Of a DNA stretch of 64,000 bases, positions 25,600-35,626 are shown piece by piece. Numbering within the stretch: position 1 is the stretch's first letter; every line of letters starts with the position of its first letter. Origin of the DNA: Neurospora tetraspora. Its lineage: Eukaryota > Ascomycota > Sordariomycetes > Sordariales > Sordariaceae. The stretch covers positions 2,542,001 to 2,606,000 of the forward strand of contig NW_026944387.1 of assembly GCF_033439725.1 (NCBI RefSeq), read 5' to 3'. Under the pieces are notes generated by a model. The model did not search any database and was not told the origin of the DNA. It saw only the letters and a program-made list of their open reading frames with translations. Made by a program: the position numbers and the translations under genes.

Positions 25600-26314
25600 G
25601 TAATATAAATATTTTAAATCTATTTTTAATAAACTATTAATTTATTCCTAATATATTCTTTAATTATCTTTAGCTAATTTAATTAATATTTAAATTAATA
25701 CTTAATTAATAGAGGAAATATATAAAAAGTACGATAATATCGCTTTCTCTGCTAAATTTATTTAAACAGTATATAAAAAATTTAAATATATTTTTAATAA
25801 ATCCTTTACTAATTATCGATTTATTATAAGTCTTCTTCCTTACTGTCCTAAGTAGGGTAGTAAAGGTCGGAGCTACGCTATTTAATACGAATTCTACTAC
25901 TATCCGAATAAACCAACGGAACTTACTCCTTCCTTATCTACAATTTAAAATACATCCTAAATATATTATAAATATATTATCGGACTTTATATTTTTCTAT
26001 AGGGGAACTTTAGGCGAGCGAGTAAAGTTATTTCTTTACGGGGGGACTTTTATATATACGACCCGGATGAATTTATAAAGCCTAACTTCTTCGTTTACAA
26101 TTTAAAATATATTCCAAATATATTATAAATATATTATCGGACTTTATTCGAACTACTATTATTAATTTAATATATTGAACTGACTCCATACGAATACGTA
26201 TTATAATAATTGTGTCAATCTTTTTCTTTTATAGGTCGGACCAATTTTATATATGAATGTACGGACTATAGGGTTAGGAAGCTTTAGGTATAAGGTCGTA
26301 TCATCTGACCACTC
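25600..26314 (-). repeat. Left arm of the inverted repeat flanking the gene island
   Basis: The reverse complement aligns along its whole length with 63265 to the window end. The outer limit is not reached in this window. The inner limit, where similarity stops, is close to GAGTGG (reverse complement of 26309-26314). Differences are mostly transitions. The arm contains an internal direct duplication about 155 bp apart (25943-25994 and 26098-26149), each ending AATATATTATCGGACTTTAT. Confidence 0.85.
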
Positions 26315-27919
26315 GACTAGCCCGACGACCGAGAAACTGACTGGATGGTCCGTGACATCCGTGACCGACCGTTCGTTCGACATGCGGAACTGTATTTGGT
26401 CGGTACGTCATTTCTCGAATTCGTAAAAAGGGGAACCACGATACTGTACCACACCGCAATCCCGCTCCCGGCATGGGTTCCGTTCTTTTTGAGACCGACC
26501 TACTGAGGTGCGGTAGCCATGTGGCATTTGAATCAAATCAATTCTCCGAAATGATACGGATTATTTCCATTTTCGTCAGACCGTACACTTGAGCGTGCGA
26601 TGGGTCAAAAAGAGAGCTTGAAATAGGGGATGCACATTTGGATCGACCTCTCCCACTTGTTTCATTCTGACCTCCAGCTCAAAGGCTTTAGGCAAGCTCC
26701 CCCTGAGGTTTAAGTGATGAGTTCGCTAACCACAGATGCTGTACTCCATCTCCTTATGATGGAGAAAGTGACGTCATGATAGGATTGGAAAGAAGAGTGC
26801 CAGACACGTGCTCGACTCGCTGTAGCATATTGCCCAGCAAAAGGTTCACATCTGAGAGTTGTCGCGATGGCAGGCCATTCCTTCTCTATCTGCCTGACAC
26901 AAATAGGTGGCCCAAGGTCCCAATGAGGGAAACCATCCGGGTTGGATTCCTGGCTCGACCCTCCCACGCATTCTTTTTGCTATTTTTTTACTGTTATGCA
27001 TCTTGGTGACTTGGAAGCATCGATCGTATCCAGCTCATCTGAATTCTATTTCCTTTTTTCCCAAAAACTTGAACAAGCCAAGATGTTGCCGGGGTCAAGC
27101 TATCGCGAGTAGGTAAGTACTGTACGTGTAATGTATATTGTTGGGAAAGAGCAGGCTGATCACATCATCGATTTATGTCGGAGACGATCGCTAGTGGCAG
27201 CACGCACATCATTGGAGATCGAATCTGGGCCGAGTTCCCCCCTTGTGAATTACTTAGCATTAAGACTCCTCACGGAGGTTTCAACGGACGGAAAAATGGA
27301 CCTGCCATCACGGGCAGATAACAACATTTCTACGACATGCCACTTTAGCTGGCAGAGCCCAATCATGATCCTGTGACACCCAGCAGCAGACAATGGAGAT
27401 CTTGAGGTTTTGCTTCCATGTCTTGATAAGATTCCACGTTTAGGAAGGCGCTCTCGTCATCTGGTGGCTGATTCCTGCCACCTGTTTACTCAATCAGTGT
27501 CAACTTAATCTTCGCTTGTAGAGGAAGGCACGATGTTGGTACGAAAGGCCAAGCAGTCGCTGATTTAGCCGGGAAGGAGCATCTAATGCAGCCTCTTCCT
27601 TTCCACCTTCCTGTGACCTGATGATGACTCGGAACAAGTGTCGGGAGAAGGAGTCAGAACATTTTCTCGTGACCCCCATTATCATTCATTCCCCAGTCAT
27701 TTCTGTGCTCACAGTTGCTTTCCATGAAACTTGTGCTTGCTCGGAAGCTCCAGACCATTCCGAATCCCACCATACGTTCTTTTCTTGCAGTACTCTTCGT
27801 TCGTTACACTCGACCTCACTTCGACCACTATCCCTGCTGTTGGGCTCAATATTGTCCGATATCCTCCCCGAATCTCAGTGATCGATCACCAATGCTCGAG
27901 CTACCCCTAGGTGTCCAAC
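26315..27919. other. Non-coding stretch between repeat arm and first gene
   Basis: Base composition returns to normal abruptly near 26.3 kb. Several open frames of 60-85 codons overlap on both strands but show no conserved features or convincing splice sites. The last few hundred bases are probably promoter and 5' UTR of the coiled-coil gene starting at 27920. I see nothing else. Confidence 0.6.
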
Positions 27920-30900
27920 ATGGATCATCCACCTCGCACGAGGCCCTTCAACTTTGAGAACTCGGAGGACAATGCACCGGTCGGACCAACAAGCTATCAA
28001 CATGCGCAACCCAGCAGCGGTGACCAGGTACCATACTCGGGCATAGCGAGCCCCAACTCAGAACACAACGATGCATACCAGAACAAATCACAAACGTCGC
28101 AAGATGTCATCCAAGAGACGCCCAGAAGCTTGCCACTTGCTCCCGAGGAAATGGGGCTGATAGAAAGACCAAGGATGAAAAAGACTTTCGAGCTTGACCA
28201 AGAATTCGAGTTCGGTCCTGCGCTCCAGATCAATCCAGGACAGTTCACGAAGCAGCTAAAGAATCCTGGCCCACTCTATCAGAGTACTCAATCACCAGTT
28301 TTGACTTCCCAGCCAGCTAGTAAAGACAAAAAAACTCGACAATTCCCGTTTCCTCTACAAGAACCATTGCCAGGGCAGCAAATCGAGGAGAGGATCAGCA
28401 ATGATGTTGTCTCTGCACACAACCGGCCCCCTCCTGGGGCAACAGACCAACCGAGTTCCGTCATTTTTCATGAACACGAAGCGCAGGACACTGAACAACC
28501 TCCGGAACGGACGGTTGACACTCGCCCCCCACCAAAAGGGCGCCCCTTTGCAGATGTATCCCCACCGTCCGCCCAAAGAGCTTTAAAGGTCGCAGTGCCC
28601 CTGCCACGGCCACCTATCAGTATACCACGTGTGAAGACCAGTCGACATTTTACGCCAGGCCAGGAACCGGATGAGTCCCGCTCACAAACCGACCATCGAG
28701 CGTCCGCCGCTGATGCGTCAAGACTCTTACAACAGCACGGAAATCCTGCCGCAACAGTTAACGGAGTACACATCAGCGGTAATGGCGACCAGTTTCTGGT
28801 ATCTCACGAGAAAGGGATTGCTCTTGATGGGAAGTATCTGTCCGAAGGAAGGGACGGCCAGTCAAAAGATCGGTCTTCACCCACGAGCACTACCATGTCA
28901 CACAAGGGCAGACAGCCACACCCTGACAGGCCTCACTACCAAGACATTCACATGGGCGACTACACTCTTCCCGGCAACCCTGAGGCCGAGGATGTTGTCA
29001 ACATGGGGTCTAGAGGGCCACATATTAGATCTTTCGACCGCCCTGACACTCAACAGCCCAAGAGCACCAGCCCATACTTCGAGTCTCTCCGTCAAGGAGA
29101 GCCGTCCCACACTAGCCGCCAAAAGCCCCACAAATCTCATGATGTCTCGGACACGAACACTGCTGGCTCAGGCAAACCGCCCAACAGAGGAGCCGAAAAA
29201 GGGCATTCTTCCTTGAGGACTCAACATGTATCTCCAATCCGGCGAATTGCAGCTGCGTCGGCCGCGCGGTTGCACAAACACCACGCGTCGAGGGACCCTA
29301 AATCTGCATACAAACAGAGTCCTCGGCCACCTTTGGAAGGCTCAAATGTGTCCAGGAGAAGGGCAGCTGTCTCTACAACTGCAAGGTCGGAGATAATCGA
29401 TATCACGAGTACACCCGGCAGCGAGATAATAAGATCGAGCCCGGCCACCAACAACAAGAGTGTCAAGATTAGCCAAGAATTCACAAAAGATCTGGCTGGT
29501 GTTCTCAACCGATTCACTACTCAGCACAACTCCACCAGGCAGGAGCTGAGGGAAAGGTATCACAAGTACATCAAGCAGCTCAAGAAGAAAATCAAGGACC
29601 GTGAACATGAGGCCGAGGAATACCTTGCTCGGGTTGAGGAGCAAGCCATCGATATCCGAGAGCTTGAACACTCCAATGGAAAAATGACCAAGAAGATCGA
29701 AGAGCTCGAACATTCCAAAGGAAAAATGGCCAAGAAGATCGCAGAGATGGAGGCAGTGCTTGAAGCCACCACAGAGCGAGGCTCAAAGGCGGAAGACAAA
29801 TATCGCAAAGTCAAAGACCACCTCAATGCGGCGATTGAGGAACAACAAAAGCTATACCTCATGTCCAAGTCGCAGTGGGAGAAGGCCATCAAGGAGGTCC
29901 GGGAGACCGAACGCAGCCATGGTGCTGCCTTGGGAGAGATGTTACAGAAGACAGAGGTGATAAGGCAACAAATGCTTGAAAAGGTTCGGCAGACAGTCGG
30001 TCAGTGTAGACAGGACACCTCGGAATGTAAGTAAGATCTGTATTGTTCGAGTGACAAATTCTGACGGACTCCCTAGTGTACGGCCAGATCGACACCCTCA
30101 CACGCCAGATAGAACAAAAAGACGCCGAACTGAGCCACGAAAAGGAAGCTGTAAAAATGCTATCACAGCAGCTTGGAACCCTCAAGATCACCAATGAAGG
30201 TCTCGATGCGCTGGGGTCACAGCAAAAGGACATTCTGGGCAAGATGGACGAGCAAAATGCGCAGGCAATTCAGAGACAAGCAAAGACCGAAGATGCATTT
30301 GGAACCAGGTGAGTAGTTCAGATAGGACTCTGAATGTACTTGAGCTGACTTCAATAGATTGGATGCAATTGCCGAACAAGTTGGGACTGTCTCCAAAGCA
30401 GTGTCAGAGCAACCTCAAGCGCTGTCAATTCTACAGAGCCAGCAACAAGAGATATTGGAGCTGTAAGTATATTCGACGGCCATTCATTGCCTGTATACTG
30501 ACGTCTTTAGCATCACGTCAAAGCTTGAGGCTGTCATGGAGTCTTCTGGCACTACCGAGAAAACGACAACCCAAATCTCGACGGACATCAAGGCCCATAT
30601 GGAGAAGATCTTGAGACAGTTAGGCCACGAGAAGGACCGTCTGAGTCAACAGTTGAACGAAAATCTCACGGAAAACGGCAGGCTTGCTGGCTGCATTGCC
30701 GAAAAGGAAAAGGCACTCAAGACTTGCCAGAAGGAGCTGAAAGATTTGCAGAAACGCTTTGAGAACCAACAAATCCAGTTCAGTCAACTTCAGGCGCATG
30801 CCGTGGAGCTGGAAGTAGCTCACGAGGACAACCAACCACTCAACCAACAACTCCAACTCGCTCAAGCAGAAATCGAGCGGCTGGAAGCAGAAGTCAGCTC

Positions 30901-32971
30901 TCGAACAGCAGCTATTTCACAACTCGAGAAAACAATCCGATCAAAGGAAGAAACATACGTCTCTGAGGTCAAGCAGTTTGGTTCACAAGTCCAACAACTC
31001 AATCAACTGATAATGGACAAAGAGGCAATCATCGAGACGGCAAGCGCCAAATCGGTCGATCTCGTCCGGCGGGAGCTCCTTGCAGAAAAGGAAAAGGAGA
31101 CTGCTGAACTAAACAAGAAGATCTCCCAGTTACGCAGCGACCGGAACGCCTTGGACGAAGTAGTGGCGCAACTTCGACAAGAGAGGACCAGCAAGGAAGA
31201 AGCCGAAAGACAGCAGGCTCGTACAATCGAGTCTCTGAAGGCCAGCCTGGCTATTGCTGAGAACAAATGCTCATCTCTCGCTGAAGAATTGAAGACAAGA
31301 TCGGATGATCTCGCTGAATCTCGCCATCAGAGATCTACTCGGATCAGCGCTTTGGAGGCAGACCTCGCTGTTTGGCAAAAGAAGGCAGTTGAGCTTGAAG
31401 CAAGCTACACTGGGCTGCAAGAGACCGAGAGGCAGCATACCGGTGCGATTGATTCTTTGAAAGTCACTCTTGCTGCTACGGAAAGCAAATGCTCATCACT
31501 TTCTGAGGAGTTAAAAGCGAAGTCACTTGAACTCGAAAAGTCTCATCAACGGAGCTCTTCTCGCATCACCGATCTAGAGAAAGAGCTTGCCAGTTGGCAG
31601 AAAAAAGTAGCCGAGCTTCAAGCAACATATTCAGAAGTACAGCAAATTGAGAAAACACGCCAGGGCAAATTGCAGGAGTGCTTGACCACCATAGAGCAAC
31701 TGGCAGTAAAGGAAGGACTCGTTGCTTCAGATGCTGGAAGTTCGAAATTGTTCGATATTGGCATAACGTTGGATGAGGCATGGCCAAAGATTTCCAAGGC
31801 TGTCGAACAACTGATGAAGATGACATCAACGAAACATCAGGCCAATCTCGACGAGGTGCGCCAACGGCTCGAAGCACTAAAGGAAAGGGTCAGCCATACA
31901 GGATCATCAACAAATGAAGACTCCCAAGCGTCGCTCGTCAATGCATGCAATAATCTTGAAATAAGGCCACTGCAAGAAAGCCAAGGCGGCAATCCAGATG
32001 GAGTCAGCGAGATGATAACAACTCCACCAAACACGGAGGAGACATCACCTCCGTTTCTGCAACATCGTGTAGTCGTGGGCCTTCAGGATCAAGAACGGCG
32101 GGTTGCTGTTCGACGACCAACATCGACGGAAGGTATACGCAAAGTCCCTTTGCCTCCGCCTCCTTCTGTTGCTCAGGAGAAGTCAAGGAGGAGGGAAGCT
32201 GTACCTCCCAAATCGATCATGAAGAGAGTGACGCGCAGTGCATCTCGGGAACAATTGATAGAAAATTCTTCGGGGAGTGGTGCGTTTGGGAGAATCGGGC
32301 CACTTGAAACCTTCACAGCAACTCCTCCTGAGAGTACGGGTGCTTTTTTGGAGCCAAATCCCGTGTCTCATGAGGTTACCTCCAGCCACTTTTCAGATGT
32401 CTCTGCTTCAGGAAGACCCAATAAGCGGAAACGATCTGATGACATCGTAGACTCTCCAGTAGTTGTTCGGCGCGGGAGATACTCGAGAGGGGCGGGCGGA
32501 AAGAGTACGACCAAAGCTGTAGCTTCTACCCCAGCTTCAGCATCGGTTCCTAATGGCTCAGATGAACGCGGACCTCGGGGAATAGTACAGCCACAACGGA
32601 TTTATCGAAGCCGTCACGCCATGGATAAGTTGAGCGAAGGTTCCAAGCCCTCTGGAAACGGATCAACTTCCATCAACTTCAAGCCTTCATCTAGCCTCCC
32701 ACCCGAGGTCCTGAACGGTGCCAACAGGTTCTTGCCACCCAGATCGGCACCGACTCGGACTTATGGCAGTCGAAAGTTCGTTGGTCCTGCGGAAGACACC
32801 AGCTCGGCCAGTCAAACAAATGGCGAGTCCCAAGCACGATCTCAGTCCCAGCCACTTTCGCGATACTGGGGCGCCAATGATGAGACCCAGGACTCCATGA
32901 CCCTCTCGCAAAATGCAAGTAAAGAAGACGGAAATGACTTGCTTCTGCCTCCGCCTGGCAACAAGTCATGA
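27920..32971 (+). CDS. Long coiled-coil protein, possible Sme4/Zip1-like meiotic protein
   Basis: Four exons (27920-30026, 30077-30308, 30358-30462, 30511-32971) joined by introns of 50, 49 and 48 nt give one frame of 1634 aa; donors are GTAAGT, GTGAGT and GTAAGT and acceptors all TAG. The first ATG of the long frame was taken as start. Residues 1 to about 530 are Pro/Ser/Gln/His-rich and look disordered. About 530-1330 is a nearly unbroken coiled coil (Glu/Lys/Gln/Leu heptads, with LEHSNGKMTKKIEE and LEHSKGKMAKKIAE as an internal repeat). The C-terminal 300 residues are basic, Ser/Pro-rich and disordered (KSIMKRVTRS, PNKRKRS). This plan of a long central coil with unstructured ends is that of synaptonemal-complex transverse filaments and spindle-pole proteins. 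The Sordariales protein Sme4 is one candidate, an inference from architecture and size only. A tethering or structural coiled-coil protein of another kind is equally compatible. Confidence 0.85.
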
Positions 32972-33694
32972 TTCATATCTGCATGCGTGGTGTATTTGTC
33001 TGACATATTTTGGGGGACAGATCTTCTGGCAATGAGGTCGAGATATATGAAAATGTAAAAACAGAAAAACAAGATACGATAACAAAGAGTAGTGAAAGAT
33101 GTGGAAGGATCAAAATAGATTGTCTGGTCAGATAGAAGAATCATTCTTACCACATAACACAAGAGAAGGAAAAGCCACTTGGCTGTAAACCTGGGTCACG
33201 CCCAACATGAACCGACGGTAGAGGGGCAGTGTGCTTATTTCTTGATTCCTTCTCTAAGCAAGCTGGTCCATCGGAAGAGCCCCAGAAGCAACATACCTCT
33301 ATGGTACCAGTCCGTAGCTCATAGGGTGATGTTATACACTGATGGATCGGTAGTACATAATAATACACGACCGTAGACTGGAAGAAACGAGGAGGACCCC
33401 ATCTTATTCTTGCTCCTCACGTCTTCATATATCCAGTCCAGCTCCGGTCCAGCCCCCTCTCCAGCTCCAGCTCACTCGCCAGCACTGGCCATTGTCTGCT
33501 GGTGATCTGTTTGATACACGTTCCGGTCGATATCGTAGTTGGTGTCATATAAGTAACCGGTTTAGGTCGGAGGGGGTGCTGCGGCCTTTGATTCCTCGCC
33601 GCTCGCCGCTTCGTTTTCCGGCTTTCCGTATCGAGGTTCCGCTCTTTCGTTCTCGCTTCTTCAACAATCGTTAAGCCAGGGGGCGCGTAACAAT
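32972..33694. other. Convergent 3' intergenic region
   Basis: This lies between the stop of the coiled-coil gene (+) and the stop of the bL33m gene (-), so it should hold the two 3' UTRs. Overlapping open frames of 60-106 codons show no recognisable features. No gene is seen. Confidence 0.6.
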
Positions 33695-34422
33695 TTATGA
33701 CCTGCCCTTGCGTTTCTGCTCGAGGAAGAGGACCTTGCGGCGAACTAAATATAACGGGAAAGTAAACTGTTAGTAGCTGTTTCTTCCTCTTCAAGCTTGT
33801 AATTCGCAAGTGTCTCTTCCGTTTCCTCATCCTCTCACTGGCCGGCCGGCCGGTGACTTTCTTCGGTTGGTGGTTGGTGGTCGGTGTGTCGAGTCCGAGA
33901 GCTCTTGTTCGTTCTAGTCCCAGTCTTAAGTCCCAAGCTAGCTCCCAAAGGTCCGGTCTGACGAAAAAGTATCTTGCATGTATGTTTCGTGTCGCGCAAG
34001 CCGAGAAAGCCCACCACCGTTGACATCCTTTCCGCCGCAGAAGAATCTCTAGGACTTCCTTATCATGTCCGTATCGTGCCATGTCGTGTCGTGGCGTGTT
34101 CGTCCGGGTGTATCATGTTCGCAAGCAACCAAAGAGGAGGAGCGAGGAGGGTGTAGTATCGAGGAAGAGCGCAGCATACCAATCGGGTCGTATTTCAGCA
34201 TGCTCATAGGCAGCGAGGTACGGGGCCGGGTGAAGGTATAGAAGTAACCCGTCATGGCCATGGAGAGCAGGCGCACGTTGATGATGCGGGACTTGGCTGT
34301 TTATGGGAGTACAACATATCAGCATTCATTGTTTCTTGTTTCTGTCTGTTTTCGTTTTGCCAAAAAAAGTAAATGCGAAGGGACATGATGGAATGTGTGT
34401 TGTAATTACCCTTCTTCGCCAT
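33695..34422 (-). CDS. Mitochondrial large-subunit ribosomal protein bL33m (yeast Mrpl39 type)
   Basis: Three exons on the minus strand (34422-34410, 34296-34180, 33744-33695) give a 59-aa basic protein. It begins [20 protein letters not shown], contains [22 protein letters not shown] and ends with [15 protein letters not shown]. This is the full pattern and usual length of fungal mitochondrial L33, which sits near the exit-tRNA region of the large mitoribosomal subunit. The first exon has 13 coding bases and ends with one base of codon 5, so the gene is easily missed. Intron 1 is 113 nt (GTAATT...CAG). Intron 2 is 435 nt (GTATGC...TAG), long for this region. Both junctions keep frame exactly. 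No separate leader peptide is visible, which is common for this family. Confidence 0.9.
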
Positions 34423-34878
34423 CTTGAACAAATTTGCGCTGTTGTTGTGCAACGGCGGCGACTGGACTGGATGAAGTGCGGTACGGCGACGGCGGACTCG
34501 GCTGGGGCTCGTCCGGACGGAGAGGTTCGCGAACTGCGAGCGGAGGGCGGGCGGATTCGCGGATTCACGGAGCACGGTCTTTGCGCCGGAAGCTCTCCAA
34601 TCGACGTCGGGTCCAGTCCGCGCTTTGCGATTGCGATTGTAGAATTTTGCCGGCCGGCAGGGTGCATAGGTGGGTCGGAGGGTCGGTGGGGTTTGACCAG
34701 GTGGTGTCGGACCGGTGAAGGTACGGTGAGCAAGGTGTGGGCAGTGAGCTGGGAGCTCACCGAAGAAATGCCAAAGAGGCCCAAGGTCCAACGGGTGAGA
34801 ATCACTTCACAAACCCAGTGAATAAAGTAAACATCTTGATGCCACGGTGCACTCATCTACACGTTTTCAGAACAACTT
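34423..34878. other. Intergenic, upstream of bL33m
   Basis: Open frames of up to about 180 codons occur on both strands but are mutual shadows in GC-rich sequence without domain signatures. The region should contain the bL33m promoter and 5' UTR and the 3' end of the doubtful small gene at 34879-35272. Nothing else is supported. Confidence 0.5.
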
Positions 34879-35272
34879 TTATATGTATCTGCCAAGGTTC
34901 ATCATGGCGTCCGTTGAAAGCATCTCGGCCGTGATCTTGCCCGTTCCGCCAACGATGCACTGAAAGGGAACTGTGTAAGTTGAGGGAAAACAACATAATC
35001 CACTGGTCCTACACATCCGCAGCTAGAAGACAACAAATTGTACTTTGGAGCTTGCCAGCACAATAGCTTCCACCTACCTTGCTGTCACGAAACAGCTCAG
35101 CGATACCTCTAACGCCGTGTCGTGCTGATGGCGGTAGAGATAAGGCATGTTTAATTGACTCCCCAATCTCAAACAGGAAGTCTCGATTCCGCGACCCCAG
35201 CCAGAAATGGATCACGGAGGTTGAACCGGACCGGAACGAGGACTCTGCGCGACGAAAAGTTCTAGACCACAC
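34879..35272 (-). CDS. Doubtful small spliced ORF, 91 aa, unknown function
   Basis: Exon 35272-35078 (65 codons) ends at a GTAGGT donor. A pyrimidine-rich CAG acceptor at 34960 leads in frame to exon 34959-34879, which ends in TAA. The conceptual product starts MWSRTFRRAESSF and continues ...GIAELFRDSK joined to CIVGGTGKITAEML. The intron would be 118 nt. The Arg/Ser-rich start without acidic residues for the first dozen positions could act as a mitochondrial leader. I do not recognise the family. The open first exon is short, so this may be chance. It would be divergent from the alanine aminotransferase gene, 354 bp away. Confidence 0.3.
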
Positions 35273-35626
35273 CGCTTTCCGTCCTCCTATTTCGGAGCTC
35301 GTTAGTTAGTTCAGTTCGAGTCACTGCAGTTGAAAAAAGGTGTGTTGGCCTGTGTGCCAATTTTTTCATAAACATTCTTGCGGCTGCTGTGTCGAAAGAA
35401 GCGATCTGAAATCCACGACTCAATTGACACAAACCGGACTCGGCCCTAAATCACATCCCAGCTTCTCGGTACTTTCGGATATCGGAGCTAGTCAGCGCAC
35501 CTTCAACGACAAGCCCTTCTCTCGTTCACCTTTGACATCTCCGGGAATCCCGTCTCCCCCACCCGGCAGTATCGAGACCCTCCTCATTCATCAACACATC
35601 CGAAAGAAGATCGACAAATCGCACAG
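35273..35626. promoter_or_regulatory. Upstream region and 5' UTR of alanine aminotransferase
   Basis: This is the interval directly before the ATG of the mitochondrial form. A pyrimidine-rich stretch (35455-35610) precedes the start, as is usual for fungal 5' UTRs. No specific operator motif was recognised. Confidence 0.4.

Larger units (their letters stand above)
23108..25600. repeat. AT-rich RIP-mutated block
   Basis: No intact gene is visible. It includes the inverted partner (23785-23922) of the 138-bp repeat near 1 kb and, at its right end, a long purine-rich stretch (25320-25570). All frames are full of stops. Composition (TpA-rich, CpA/TpG-poor) matches RIP. Confidence 0.75.

Noticed and set aside
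26201-26383. 60-codon minus-strand frame similar to the end of the frame at 62929-63378
   Set aside because: The similarity reflects the shared inverted repeat arms, not a conserved protein; both frames run across the repeat boundary.
28671-29216. 181-codon open frame within the first exon of the coiled-coil gene
   Set aside because: It overlaps the long uninterrupted frame in another phase and has no features of its own.
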